From assembly GCF_964204645.1 (NCBI RefSeq), contig NC_134027.1:14188485-14252484 (forward strand): DNA of 64,000 bases, in the 5' to 3' direction. The notes beneath the pieces were generated by a model. It had not been told where the DNA came from and did not search any database. It worked only from the letters and a program-made list of their open reading frames with translations. Below, in pieces: positions 22,299 to 34,073 of this stretch. A program made the translations under genes and the position numbers. The stretch is from Tubulanus polymorphus. Its lineage: Eukaryota > Nemertea > Palaeonemertea > Tubulaniformes > Tubulanidae. The first letter of the stretch is position 1. Each line of letters starts with the position of its first letter.

Positions 22299-23528
22299 TC
22301 ATTTCAGCATTGGGATAGGAATCTGACCCGACTCACCAGATACATTATCAGTACTGACATCTTCAATAAATGTCCGGGATGCAGTTGTTTGATCATTTCT
22401 GCATTTATCTTCAGCACGACAAGCACAAAAAACAGTGCATGATATTTTAGCAGCCGTGCAACTACACTGTGACGAGTAGCATGGTTTATCTGACGAACAT
22501 GCACAACGAATAATCTGTAAAACCTCTGGTGGTGCTAGTGCAATATTTGGTAATAACATAACTGGTATCAGTTCTTTGGATATTTCGTTACGCACCCAAC
22601 CGAAGTTTATAGGATCTAGTGATGGCGGAGATGCATCGGTAGCTGCTTTCCATATCGCTGATTGCAAGTGTGCACGGAGAACATTCTGTTTGAAGGATTC
22701 AGAAGTTGGTGGCAGACTCCGAAGCTCGGGGGCCCTGGTAATCTTGGTCGTGCCATTTTTCTCAGCCACACTTCATTATGGGCATCCAACATTTCATCAA
22801 CCTCCTTGATACCATAACATGCTGCTATATATTTTGTCATCATGGAAAGGAATTCTCAAATCCCCAAGTGACGAGAGGGGATATCCTGAAGCCAGTACTT
22901 AGTATGCAGTTACCTTTCCAATGCTAAAAAGCTGTGCTACAGTATCGCATCCAGTGATAGCATGCATCCCAAGCAAATGCTACACGATATCCTTGTGTTT
23001 TCTCACGGACGCTCCAATGTCGATCAGTGTTCTGCTTCCTGTTCGGTTTGTTGATTCCATTGTCAATGAACAGTCTACACCTTGTTTTGCATAATGGTAC
23101 ATAAGCAATACCAAAACATCAGTGTCATCACAAATGATATTGATTCTAGTTCCTCTGGATTTAGCTACCACCACCATTTGTTGTACTATGATGACGTCAG
23201 CTTCCTCTTGTGTTATTGTTAGATCCTGACGACAGATTTTTGTTCCATGGTGGATCTCTACTGGTGTTGGGTCTTGGCCTGTTAAAACTAGTCTATTTAT
23301 ACCCGTAGTTTTCTGGTAAACCTCAATGAGATTCTGGCATATCAAATCAATTAACTGTTTTTTATTGTCAGACACTGTCAGGACAACCTTCTGTGGTGGT
23401 AGCGGAGTGTTGAGATTTAACTTATGCACCCTCGTAGCAAGCTGTCCTCCTCTTGATATTCGTGTTCCACTTTTTATGCTGAAATCGGCGTACCTGTCAA
23501 ATACTAGGTATACATCACATGATTCCAC
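22299..23528 (-). pseudogene. Broken PIN-like / cysteine-rich animal protein
   Basis: The N-terminal part (23528-22980) has DVYLVFDRY, then EEADVIIVQQ and IICDDTDVLVLL, spaced acidic residues typical of PIN/FEN-like nuclease folds in a widespread uncharacterised animal family. A TAG (22979-22981) interrupts it; the same frame goes on with GMHAITGCDT. The C-terminal part (22769-22299, after a frame change near 22760) ends in a cysteine cluster (CACSSDKPCYSSQCSC...CTVFCAC). The family is often multicopy and I suspect a mobile origin. This copy cannot make a full product. Confidence 0.55.
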
Positions 23529-25680
23529 TTTTGATAAGATGTAACTTGTAAAGCCGTTTACATAGTCTTGTCCTGTATGACGTAGTCATGAAGGTTATAA
23601 GATGGTAGTGAGTCGATGATGTCATTTTCGTGTCGCCACTTATAACTTGTTGGTGGGAGTTCAGAGGATGATTTGTCAAACGAATAAATACTTCAATCTT
23701 ATTAATGCAGAGTGTAAAATTTCGCTTTTTTAAGACATTTCCCTAAATTATTAGAAAATGCCAATAATAAGACTGTGGGAAAGTTTTTATCGTTGAATGG
23801 GCGAAGCACGGCGGCAGAGTGCACCTGTGATAAGGCGGAAATAGTTCCATGTGAAGGCGAAGCTTTTAAATGATTAGACAGTCGGAGGTGGTTTATCAAC
23901 TTTTTTCAACTATAGTGCTGCTATTTTCCCAAACAACTTGCTAGATTTCGATCATTTCTCATAAGTCAACACTTGCAATTCAAGGGTGATTTTGATGTGT
24001 GTAGAGATACATCGTGACTAGCGTATTGAATGGCGGCGCCATGTTTAAGCTGCGCGTCGTATGTCGATCGATGAATAGTGGAATTGTAGGGTGGAATTAT
24101 CTTGATTGTATCCATACGAACCTTATTAAAGGTTAGTGTCAACAAATGGTCCATTACAGTCCATCTAATTTATGTGGAGAGACGCTCTTAATCGGCAAAA
24201 CCATGGTCTGTTTCGTGTTATTGTTGGCCTTCGTGACTGACCTTGCTTGAGCGTTCTTTAAAGAAAGGTACCTAGCGTCTGACATTCTCCTGAAAAATTC
24301 CAGATTGATCCACCGCATAGTTTTTTCATAGTGAGCATTTTAGTATATGAATCAATTGAGATGATTGACAGACGCGGGTGCGGTCGTATCAGCTGTTGAA
24401 GACGTTCGATGTAAACAATAATTTTAACCACGTGCGCGATGAAAACAGGGACATCAAACTAAGAAGCACTTTTAAATTACATGTGATTTGAATAGGCATC
24501 TGTGCTGGTTTTCCCAAAAGTCGAAGCTTAATTGACTCCTATTACATAGGCCTAAGCCAGGACCTCTGGAATTGAATTGAATTCGACACAGTAATTTGCC
24601 TGTAATTTGCGATGAATCTTTTTGAAAATTAGCATGAAGATTGGGTCTGGCGAGATGTCCGCTCATATTGTAAAAAATGTCATTGGTGATCAAATATGGC
24701 TGCCATTGGGGTGGCCATGTTGTTTGCACGATGCAGCCCACAATTCTTGATGGATTTCCACAAAATTTGGTGTGAGGATCAGGGTCGAGCTGTCCAGGCC
24801 TTCAAATATGGCCGCCAGATCAGCCATCTTGAATTTCTAGCAGGAAACGGCCTGCAATTCTTAATGCATTTTCAAGATACTAGGTGTATGAATTTTGTTA
24901 GGTGAAATGTCTACCCCCTTGTGTTCACCAGGGTTGCCATCCATCTTGGATTTATTTTTTTCAGCACGATCTTTGGGGCAGCTAAAATGGGCTTGTCTGT
25001 TTATGTAAGGATATATTAACAGAAAATGAACATTATAGCCACATAGCCTATACCTCTTAACTATTTTAAAACTTGTTACATCGTTTCAATGTAAATCATT
25101 AAGTAAAACTTTGAATACTGAATCGTTCTTCTTCTACTGCGCCATGAAGGCTGTGGGCCTCTTGTTGTCACTCACGTTACATGTATTCAACTCTTGCCCT
25201 AGTTTGTTTTGCTTTTTTAATCCTCTTAGTTTGCTTCTGTCCTAATTACTTACATTTGTGGTGGACTTCATTTTGTGTCGGTTTGTCATTGTCGGGAAAT
25301 CTTTTGAAAAAATTGTCACTTGAAATCCTGTTTGCCCGAAAAATCGCACTAAGTAGAGGTAAAATAAAATCCACGCCCCCGCAACAGAAGTCTTTGATAG
25401 TACGAGGTACCGGGTCTAAATAACCTTGCGCAACTGATCATTACTATCGGCTGCGCTAAGTACCGGGTCTAATTACCTCGCGCAACTGATGATGAAAATA
25501 TCCTAGCTGCGCCAATAACAACTCGCGCAACTGATTATTACGCGTTCGCGTAACTGGTTCGCGCAGATCGTCAGTTTCTGACCTTTACATACCTGTGCTA
25601 TGCCATAAGAACCCATCCAAGTCGTAGGCCGCGGGCGGGAGACTTGGTATCCGCCTCCGTCCGTCCGTCCGCATGAGCTT
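23529..25680. other. Intron sequence with dispersed repeats, no gene
   Basis: Minus-strand sequence up to about 23700 may be a degenerate upstream part of the PIN-like gene. Between 24690 and 24960 there are CAAATATGGC/GCCATCTTG words like those near 46060-46440. At 25405-25490 TACCGGGTCTAA...CGCAACTGAT is duplicated. (CCGT)n lies at 25656-25671. No coding region is supported. Confidence 0.4.
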
Positions 25681-26012
25681 GTGAACGCGATTCAAGATGA
25701 ACCGTTGATCGCAGGACTATGATATTACGTAGTATGATTACCCCTAGGGAGAGGATGTGCCCTATTGATTTTGGGGTCCAAGGATCAAAGGTCAAGGTCA
25801 CTACAGGTCATTCATGTAAAACCTTGTGAACGTGATTCAAGAAGAACCGTCGATTGCAGGACCATGATATTACGTAGTATGATTACCCCTAGGGAGAGGA
25901 TATGCCCTATTGATTTTGGGGTCCAAGGACCATAGGTCAAGGTCACTACAGGTCATTCATGTGAAAGCTTATGAACGTCATTCAAGACGAACCGTTGATA
26001 GCAGGACCACAA
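25681..26012. repeat. Tandem repeat, unit 145 bp, 2.3 copies
   Basis: Units start at 25681, 25826 and 25971. Shared words are ATTCAAGATGAACCGTTGAT, GATATTACGTAGTATGATTA and AAGGTCAAGGTCACTACAGG. It follows a (CCGT)n run, an arrangement common in marine invertebrate dispersed repeats. Confidence 0.9.
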
Positions 26013-27030
26013 GGTTGGTAGACGTCTTTTGCCTAAAACCCTGTAAACTCAATTCTTAAATAACCATTCATGGCAGGAAAATGATATTTCATAGTATGGT
26101 TATCCCTCGATACACTCATCATTTTTCTATACCAAAGGTCAGTGTCTTCAGGGGTCATTAATTCCCTACTGGCTATCGCGGGGGACAGATACGTAGTATC
26201 AAATTGCCTTGTTGACCATTTAACTCCATATAAAAAACCATGAGTAACTGTCAATTCCAGTATTCATTATTGGAAGACAAAATTAACCTAGCTCATAAAC
26301 CACCATACTCTATACTGCAAAAATCCTTACGTGTACATTGCTGCTGCTCGTGCCGGAAGAACTCAAGAATTTAAAGGTTTTGTACCCTCAAAATTGAATT
26401 TTGGAATTAGAGGGTTTTTGAGAGATTGAAGGGGATGTAGGAACCCTGAAAATTCTGATAGAACTTACCCGTTGCATTTTCCTTTATATGTAGGTTGAAT
26501 TCCACAATTACAAAATTGAGCTTAATAAGACTACCTCATCTTGGTAATCATGTTACCTTGTCGGATACCGCTCTAAAGCCCACCGCACAAATTTCGATGT
26601 ATTAAATTAGGCAGCCAAAAAATAACCCCAATCAGTCGCTTGCCCGTTCAGACCGGATGGAAGATTGTTTGAATGAACCAGAACCGAATTTCCCAATTAT
26701 GTACTTCAATTAAAACAAAATATGATGTAAACTCGACTGCCGATCACAAAACGATAGCTGTACTTCGATTTCCGATTTCAAAATCGAACCCCCTGTTTCG
26801 CTCCCGGCAGGTGTGGTGGGTTTGTAAGGGACACTCAATCAAAAAATTCAAACGAAATTTACCAACCAAATAAACAACAGGGTCAATCCCTATTTTAAGA
26901 TTTAAAAAAAGCACACTAGGCGATTTTTAGTCGCCAATGGAAAGATTTTTAATCGTTGGCAATATTTATGAAATCGCCATCCATTGCCAATGACCGCGCA
27001 TTAGACAATTCTTATCACTGAATCATGGGC
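26013..27030. other. Intron sequence, no gene
   Basis: No gene is supported. TTAGTCGCCAATGG and nearby inverted words (26930-26995) form weak local hairpins. Confidence 0.4.
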
Positions 27031-27365
27031 ATCCTCGCTTGCCAGGGTCTGCCCGTTGAAGTTGACGCCAACACAAACCCTAGTTGCAAACCGTTTATTG
27101 GTCTATTACGATGCCCAAGATTTCTTGGCCGGACAGCGCCCACCAGTCTATATTTTTAACCAATCAGATGCGTGGTATTCATATAGAGCAAACCTGCCTG
27201 TCAAAACATTGCAGCTGTTCAGCTAGATATATAGACTGGTGGGCATTGAGCACCTGTCTGCCCTAAAAATTTTGGCCACCTAATAGACCAATGAAGGGTT
27301 CGCAGTCAGGGTTTATGTTTGCGTTAGCTTTAGCGGGCGGTAATCAAGCGATGGCAAGGGAGGAT
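27031..27365. mobile_element. MITE with ~85-bp terminal inverted repeats
   Basis: Left end ATCCTCGCTTGCC and right end GGCAAGGGAGGAT pair. The pairing resumes further in with CGCCAACACAAACCCT against AGGGTTTATGTTTGCG, and TTGGTCTATTA against TAATAGACCAA. Inside is a second stem, CACCAGTCTATAT with ATATAGACTGGTG. There is no coding content. It belongs to the same family as 19790-20615. Confidence 0.75.
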
Positions 27366-28789
27366 GAATCGCAGGCCGAGTGACATGATTAAAAAATGGC
27401 AGTGTTGCATTTTCGGCTGTGGGGGTCACCATTTTGTGAATGCACATGATTTCTATATTGTTTGTAATTGGATTCAAAGCGATGCGTCGCTAGTAGCCGC
27501 ACACAATAGGCAATTTGCTGCTGATCCTCGCTACGCAGACAACTCAAAAGTCGGAAAATCGGCTAACCCTAGCCGAAATTCCAAGGTCCGAATTAGGTTA
27601 AGTCGACTAAAATATGTTCCCAAAGTTTTAAACAATGCTTTTATCAATCTCTAAGTCAGTCTATTATGTACTAGTAGATCGATATTTCTGTCGTCGGACA
27701 CAACTCATTTTGTGTACAATAGTAGTCGGCTATAGAAAAGAGTATTGACCCCGTGTCAATCAGTTGTTTCAGTGCCGTACAGTGTTATATAACATATTTT
27801 GATTTTTTTCCGATTTATCAGCGTAGTCCTTATTTCTTGGATTTACATTCTAAGTTAACTCTATGAGTTTGATTTAGGTGAGAATTAAATCACTTTAAAA
27901 TTTCAAATTTCATCACGCATGGAATTCACCTTTTCTATTTTAAGGAGCCGTTTTCATTGTGACCTTGACTGGGACTGCAATGTGATAGGGGATCGGTATT
28001 CGCTTGAATTCTTCGCTGAAAATATCTTCATTAATTAATGTACACTTAGTTTATTTTTTTATATCATTGATTTAGGATGATCTCCCAAAGTCTTCGGATA
28101 AGGGCATGTGTTGTGTATGTATTTATGATGCATAAGGTACCCTCGAACAGCGAATGAATTTCCAGGCCATAGCCACCCTCTTGTGATTTCCTGTGTGTCC
28201 TGCTGCGAGTTGGGTCTAGATTGGTGAATAAATTGCGTATTATTAGAACTCAAACTTTCTCAAATGCCATTCATTTTGCTCAAAACTAACCCCTGACCTA
28301 TGAGCAATCATTTTGATCATTGAGATGATTGCTTTTAGATCCGATGAAGCTTGCACTGGATTTCAAATCGTGCTGATAGCCTTGACTCAGAGTTTGGGCT
28401 CAAGGAAGCTTTTTGGCTTTTGTGCAGTTCATTTAAACTGCAATTATGATTGTCATTAAAAATAGGATTTACTAAGCTCTTATTATGGGTAAAATGTTAT
28501 GTTAAAAAGAACACCATTCCAAAAATCACCTTTGGATTGAGTAGGATATGCCTTAAGCTGGGATGTAGCCACAGGTGTGACGTAGGTGCCTTTCCAGTTC
28601 AGCATTACTCAGAAACCTATCGCCCTGTTGGTGGTGAAACATCTGGATCCATCCATAGACCAAAGATAACCTTAGTGTCATTATATTATCTACAGAAAAA
28701 TTACTCAAATATGAGCTCTCATACCACCAGAACTCATCTCAAATTTTCTTGGTGAGGGCGTATAAACCCTCCTTCATGACATCATATAA
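27366..28789. other. Intron sequence, no gene
   Basis: Small frames on both strands have no motif. No repeat was recognised. Confidence 0.4.
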
Positions 28790-29019
28790 GGCCATCCCAA
28801 AATAATCGTCTGTTTGCTGTAACCCGACCGACCAGACTTCAAAGGTACTGAGTGAAAACTTTTTTGGGGGGATTGATTGAAATAAATTTTATTTCTGATA
28901 TTTCCATATAAAAAAAGGTGATAAAATTTTGCAAAAAAAAATATTTCTACCTACCTAACGACTCATCCTGAAAACATGAGTCGGTGATACGCCAAACAGA
29001 CAATTATTTTGGGATCGCC
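28790..29019. mobile_element. MITE with TAA target duplication
   Basis: Ends GGCCATCCCAAAATAATCGT and the complement ACAATTATTTTGGGATCGCC pair over about 27 bp. TAA flanks it on both sides (28787-28789 and 29020-29022), consistent with a Harbinger-like mover. The 230-bp body has no coding capacity. Confidence 0.8.
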
Positions 29020-29211
29020 TAATTATCACCCTAATTTCAAATTCAAAATTCCAATTTCATTACAAAATACAGATTTTACGAAATTTCTACTCCATTGATT
29101 TTTACAACAATCACTACATTCATACAGTTCGTTGGAAGGATGTTTAATGTGTGAAAAATAAGTGGCTCCAAAAAATGCCAGACTGGCCTACTGAACCACA
29201 TCTGCTGCAAT

Positions 29212-29406
29212 TTCTTTTTTTTTCCTCGCCCCACTGAGTGCCCTGCCTGGCATTTTTAGTGGGTTCCATGTTTCTTTTTCCCAGTAAAGACACAAAGAAG
29301 AACCTTCGACCAAGAAACTCTGTCGCCACCAGGGTTAAACCCATAAACCCTGGATTGACATGACCTGTGACCAGCAGCTTAAACCACTCTGCCACAGTGC
29401 CTCCCC
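29212..29406 (-). repeat. tRNA-derived SINE (same family as 33459)
   Basis: On the minus strand the element starts near 29406 with GGCACTGTGGCAGAGTGGTT (A-box) and has a B-box-like GGGTTTAACCC. It then shares GGTGGCGACAGAGTTTCTTG and GGTCGAAGGTTCTTCT with the copy at 33459-33649, and ends in an A-rich tail. Confidence 0.8.
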
Positions 29407-31280
29407 TGCATCTGCGGCAATACTGACTTAAATACGAATGTATGCAGCACAGTTTAAAACACCATTGTTCATTGCTTCAAGTTCAGATCACCATCAGTAC
29501 CGCATGATTCATTACGAAATGGTCTTACTTGATTCAAGGTGATCGACGGACCCATACTCCATGGTCAAGTCTCCTAGATCCCTTATGGTATATGGGTACT
29601 GGAGATCAAATATACATATTGTATACGGTAAACCACATATTTTTGGGCTACTATACATGAATATACATTTTATACAATACAATAACGTCTAATGACTCGA
29701 TAAAATGGAAAAGTTCTAATCATTGTTTCTACTGGTTTTCTGTGAGTATAAGATAAAGTAAGATGTAATTGAGTGGATTCAGTGCATAGACATGTAACTT
29801 TTTACGCGTTCTAGCATTTTGCCTAGTGTGAATGTACATGTACCAGTTATAATTGTTGAAACAAGTTCTTCATAAAAGACACCAACGTGAGATCTAAAAT
29901 GTATATCTATGTAAATATATGTATGGTGAGCTCATGTTTTCTGGATGATCACTGGAGTTATACTGATGAATCCTCTTCTCTTACGAATGAATCCTCTCCT
30001 GTTTTGCGGATGACCAAGAGATGTATCTCATCTCCGGGAATGAAAATCGGTACTGTACACAATTGGGTAAGGTAAATGCTTTAGGAAATATAGGCGACGT
30101 TACAAGAGTCCTCCCGGGTCCACATAACTAAGGTGAGTATAGTTAGGAAGAGGTAGTTGTACCTCCACAGGAAAAAAAAGATAGTGCTCCCGCTGGCGTG
30201 ACAGCACATCCAACGCCATAGGAAACCAAGCCGACGAACGCTGCATCGTACATCGAAGGACCCCAGGGCCTTATCCGGTGATCCTCTACTGCCGAGGCCA
30301 CAAAACACCTGCTACACCACAATTCAGGGGTACTCGCACATATAAATAAGCCACAAACAACCAAAATAAACCTAAATGACCACGCGTTTAAAGGAAAATG
30401 AATAAATGTACACTTTATTTTAATTAGAAATACACTATACGTTACATCGGGCTAATCAACTATAACTGCTCTCTGACGTATATTCTTCCACCACCGGCGA
30501 CTCAGCTCTATCTATGTCGACACTAAACTGTGAGGCTCCCAGCTGCTCAACAGCGTACCAGTGAGAAAGAAGGGAATAACTCTTGACTTTATATACGCGA
30601 ACTTAATTATCCCACACCGAAACTTTCGTGAAGCAGGCGACTCAAGGTTCGTCGTACAAAACGTTACGGGAACTTATATTTATTTCACACTGTTAAACGA
30701 GGTTATCTCCCTCCACAAAATGTAACTTAAATACTACTACTATATGCGGGCATGCACACTACCTTGCGAGCGATACAACTAGCTCGCCTCGGGCCCCGAC
30801 ACATTAACATTGCACCTATAAACTTTATTTATAAGTGGATAAACTTTATTTATCCACTTATTCCTGCATCATAGGGCGTTAAAAATTAAACTACGACTAA
30901 GGGACACATATTTCCCTTGGAAACATATAGGGGACTTGTTTTACTATATACACAAAGGTACGGACGACTCAACTACGACACGTACATATTCATGGCCCTT
31001 CAACTAAGAACGCGCCCATACAGTGCCACAGCCCCGCAGGGGAGAGAAGGGCGCGCAGAAACCGGTCTCGGCAGGTGGCGCGCGCTTCAAACCCCGGATA
31101 AAACGCTTGTAGCAAACTATAACTTCAGATTTCTTCACCAACGTTCCAGCATACCTCAAAACTATTTGATATTCGCAGCTATCCACTCGGAAAATATCAT
31201 GAGATTCTAATTTAATTAAAAAAGGAAAACGCCGATTATCTGAAGCTTGACGAGGGAGGACATGGGAATGATTGACAGGG
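29407..31280. other. Intron sequence, possible LTR-like debris, no gene
   Basis: At 30825-30865 ATAAACTTTATTTATAAGTG is followed by a near copy. The segments around 30150-30310 and 30990-31100 are GC-rich. No coding region or paired repeat could be supported. Confidence 0.35.
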
Positions 31281-31542
31281 TGACGTCACATTCATAAACA
31301 ACTTGCACGTGGCATCCAGTTCGGCGCAACCTGATACTAAATGATACTATACTCCACAACTCAACGCTCCCCAAATCCGACCCGACGCATCAGGGGAATG
31401 GGTAAGAATGCCACAAATCACACGTCCACTAACTCGGTTTTCCTCATGACTCCGAAAAGAAAGGCAACTCAGAATATGCCCACGAGGCTCACGGTACAAC
31501 TAAATATCGACACAAACTGACGTGATACTGACGCCTGAAATT
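31281..31542 (-). repeat. Gypsy 3' LTR
   Basis: This closely matches 39696-39953 along its full length. A G-rich polypurine tract (a C run at about 31552-31566 on the + strand) stands just before it in element orientation, as expected for a 3' LTR. Exact limits are uncertain by a few bases because only one end shows TG. Confidence 0.8.
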
Positions 31543-31644
31543 TTGTTACCCAACCCCCCCCCCCCCTGACCTTTACCGGTCGAAAAGGAAGACAACAAAA
31601 TTTTCCAATATAAACTCACTTTTATTTGGAGATCGAGTAGAGAA

Positions 31645-32270
31645 TACATGTTATTTATAACTTCTCCAACGCTTTTTTACAGAATTCGCAGTCCTCGCGA
31701 TAGTTGAATGTCGTCGGATCGCCGTAAAAAGTGGCACCATCGTCACAATGCACGATTCCGAACTGTGTTTCTGTTTGTACCGCCTTGTTGATGCGCATTA
31801 TAATGATGTTTCGAGGTACTGCTACACGCTTCGCGGCGCTGGCTTCTTAGTCAGCACATCTAAAACACATGGTTTCGGCCGGAAACGCTGCGGCATGGTC
31901 GGAACTTTCACTCTGCTCTGCTTCACCACTTCGTCGATAACCTTTTCTAAGTGTCCGACGACGGCACCGGTGTCTGGCGATTCCTTTCGATGCGGTCTCC
32001 ACCTCGAGACTTCGTTTTTCTCTACGGGAGCGGGGTCGGGATTCTTCTCGGTCGGTGGATCACGTCTCTCTGTGCTGACCTTCTTCTTGGGGGACCAACT
32101 GGATAAAACTAAAGATGACGTTGAAGAAGAAGACGACGATGAGCTGTGGCGTCTCCAGCGTCTCTTATGCCTACGGCCGTGACTTTCAAGCTCGCGCTTA
32201 GAATCATGGCTTCGGCTTCGCCTTTCCTTTGAGCTGGGCGACCGCTTTCTCTTCATACACCACCTGGCTT
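31645..32270 (-). pseudogene. RS-rich ORF downstream of integrase, with Cys-containing end
   Basis: A minus-strand frame (31822 up to about 32270) encodes a basic Arg/Ser-rich region (KRKRSPSSKERRSRSHDSKR), a serine run and a linker. One base shifted, the sequence continues from about 31850 to a stop near 31670 as VPRNIIIMRINKAV..., ending in HCDDGATFYGD...CEFCKKALEKL. The two pieces look like one protein with a frameshift. It stands between integrase and the 3' LTR, where some gypsy elements carry an extra gene, or host sequence was captured. I do not recognise it. Confidence 0.45.
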
Positions 32271-32289
32271 TATGAAGCCACGAATCCCG

Positions 32290-32815
32290 ATGCAACATGT
32301 CGCGAGGCTCTATTAGCCATAGTAACAAACGGTAACTGGAGGTCTCAGTCATCCTTGCTCGACTCAATTATGAGCGTTAACTCCAACAACGGGGTACGAT
32401 GAAACCTTTCTACGAGACCGTCGGACTACGGTTGGTAAGCTGTAGTGCGAGTTTGCTGGATCGCCAGCACTTCTCTAAATAACTTCAACATAAAGTTGCT
32501 CCCCTGATCAGAATGCAGAAACTCAGGAATACCTAGTCGGGCAAAGAACTCCCGCGTCAATAAATCGGCAATGGTTGAGGCCTCTTTATTGGGAACAGGG
32601 AAGGCCTCCACCCACTTGGTGAAGTAATCGGCTACTACCAACACGGCCACATTTCCCCGTTCCGTTACCGGGAGATTTTCGAAGATATCCAGAGCTACCT
32701 GTTGCATCGGATAACCAACTACGGAAGGCTGCAATGGAAATCGGTGACGTTCAGTGGGATTCTTACCCGCTAAACGCTCCTGACACTGCCGGCACCACAA
32801 TCTCACATCAAACTC
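32290..32815 (-). pseudogene. Gypsy integrase (rve)
   Basis: The frame has CRQCQERL (end of the zinc site), then ALDIFENLPVT with the first Asp, VVADYFTKWVEAFP, and LHSDQGSNF with the second Asp. A TAG at about 32423 follows TTAYQP; the same frame then reads LVERFHRT with the catalytic Glu, has one more stop, and fades near 32290. C-terminal parts are missing, replaced by the RS-rich frame. Confidence 0.8.
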
Positions 32816-33455
32816 AATCTCCCACTAAAAGTATCATGCATGAACATTAGTCAACGTACGTTTTATCCCGAAATGACCGGAAGTTGGAGAACCATGAAAA
32901 TGCTGTAAGCCTTCAACTCTTCGACTAATACGGTCGCATTGGGGGCATTCTCTGCGAGAAAGCGCGTCAGCATTCCCATGATTACGCCCCGGTCTGTGCT
33001 CAATTTCATAATCGTAACTATCAATGACGGATATCCATCTCGCAACTTGTCCGTCAGGTTCCTTAAACGATGTAAGCCAACGTAAGGAGGCGTGATCGGT
33101 TCACAAACTAAACTTCCGCCCCCACAAGTAATGACGGAAGTGTTTCATGAATGTGACTACAGCTAGCAATTGCGCTCCTCCTTCGACAATGATTTACTGG
33201 CATAAGATATGACCCTCTCCATACTATCCTGAACTTGCGACAACACGCCACCAATTCCAGAGGCGCTGGCATCCGTGTCAAGAATAAACTGCAATTCCGG
33301 ACGAGGATATGCCAACACCGGAGCAGATATCAGGCATTCAGTTTACTGAATGCTTCTTGACACGCTAGTGTCCAAACAAACGCATGATTCTTCTCTGTAA
33401 GCCGATGCAGGGGCTTGGCAATAGTAGCGAACCCTGGACAAAACGACCTATAGTA
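32816..33455 (-). pseudogene. Degenerate gypsy RNase H region
   Basis: After SYYRSFCPGF and KNHAFVWTLACQEAF (near 33450-33340, minus strand) the reading frame is lost repeatedly. The order and the start fit the thumb and RNase H of gypsy elements. Confidence 0.5.
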
Positions 33456-33458
33456 TGA

Positions 33459-33649
33459 GAGGCGCAGTGGCCGAGTGGGTTAAGCGCCGGTCACTGGTCT
33501 CGTCAATCCAGGGTTTATGGGTTCAAACCCTGGTGGCGACAGAGTTTCTTGGTCGAAGGTTCTTCTCTGGTCTCTCTCCCATTGGGAAAAAGAAACATCG
33601 AACCCGCTTATAATGCCCTGTGTGGCGCTTAGCGGGTTGAGGGAAAAAA
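33459..33649 (+). repeat. tRNA-derived SINE inserted in gypsy
   Basis: A-box GTGGCCGAGTGGGTTAAGCG starts at 33467, and B-box GGGTTCAAACCC lies at 33519-33530. The body matches the SINE at 29212-29406. It ends in a short A run (33644-33649). It splits the gypsy sequence between RSFMGL and SYYRSF, so it is younger than the gypsy insertion. Confidence 0.85.
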
Positions 33650-34065
33650 CCAATGCCAATCCCATGAACGATCTCACAGCTGTGACGCAGTCTGGTATCG
33701 GCCAATCCCTAACGGCACTTATCTTTTCAGGATCACAAGATATTCCGGATTCCGACGCTACATGACCTAGGTATCGAACTGACAAGCGAAAGAAGTCCCA
33801 CTTCTTTGGCTTAAGTTTCATGCCGGCTTTCCTAAATCGCTTGAATACAGCACGCAGATTCTCAATGGTAGAGTCTAAACTATTACCGAACACGATGTCA
33901 TCGTCCAGGTAGACGAGACATATTTCATATTGGAGACACGATAACACGTTCTCCATCAGCCACTCGAAAGTGGAGCTGGCATTACACAGGCCAAACGGCA
34001 CCTAACAAAACTGGAATAGACCACTGCGCACAACAAACGCCGACTTCTCTTTTGCATCGTCATCC
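33650..34065 (-). pseudogene. Gypsy reverse transcriptase, C-terminal part
   Basis: The frame begins MPFGLCNASSTFEWLM and holds the catalytic YLDDDIVFG, then KCxF-like FRLSVRYLGHVAS and DWPIPDCVTAVRSFMGL. It is separated from the N-terminal part by the hAT-like MITE. Confidence 0.85.
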
Positions 34066-34073
34066 ATTTCTAC

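Noticed and set aside
30150-31200. Extended 3' LTR or env gene of the gypsy element
   Set aside because: Similarity to the other LTR stops at about 31281 and no open frame with envelope features is present.
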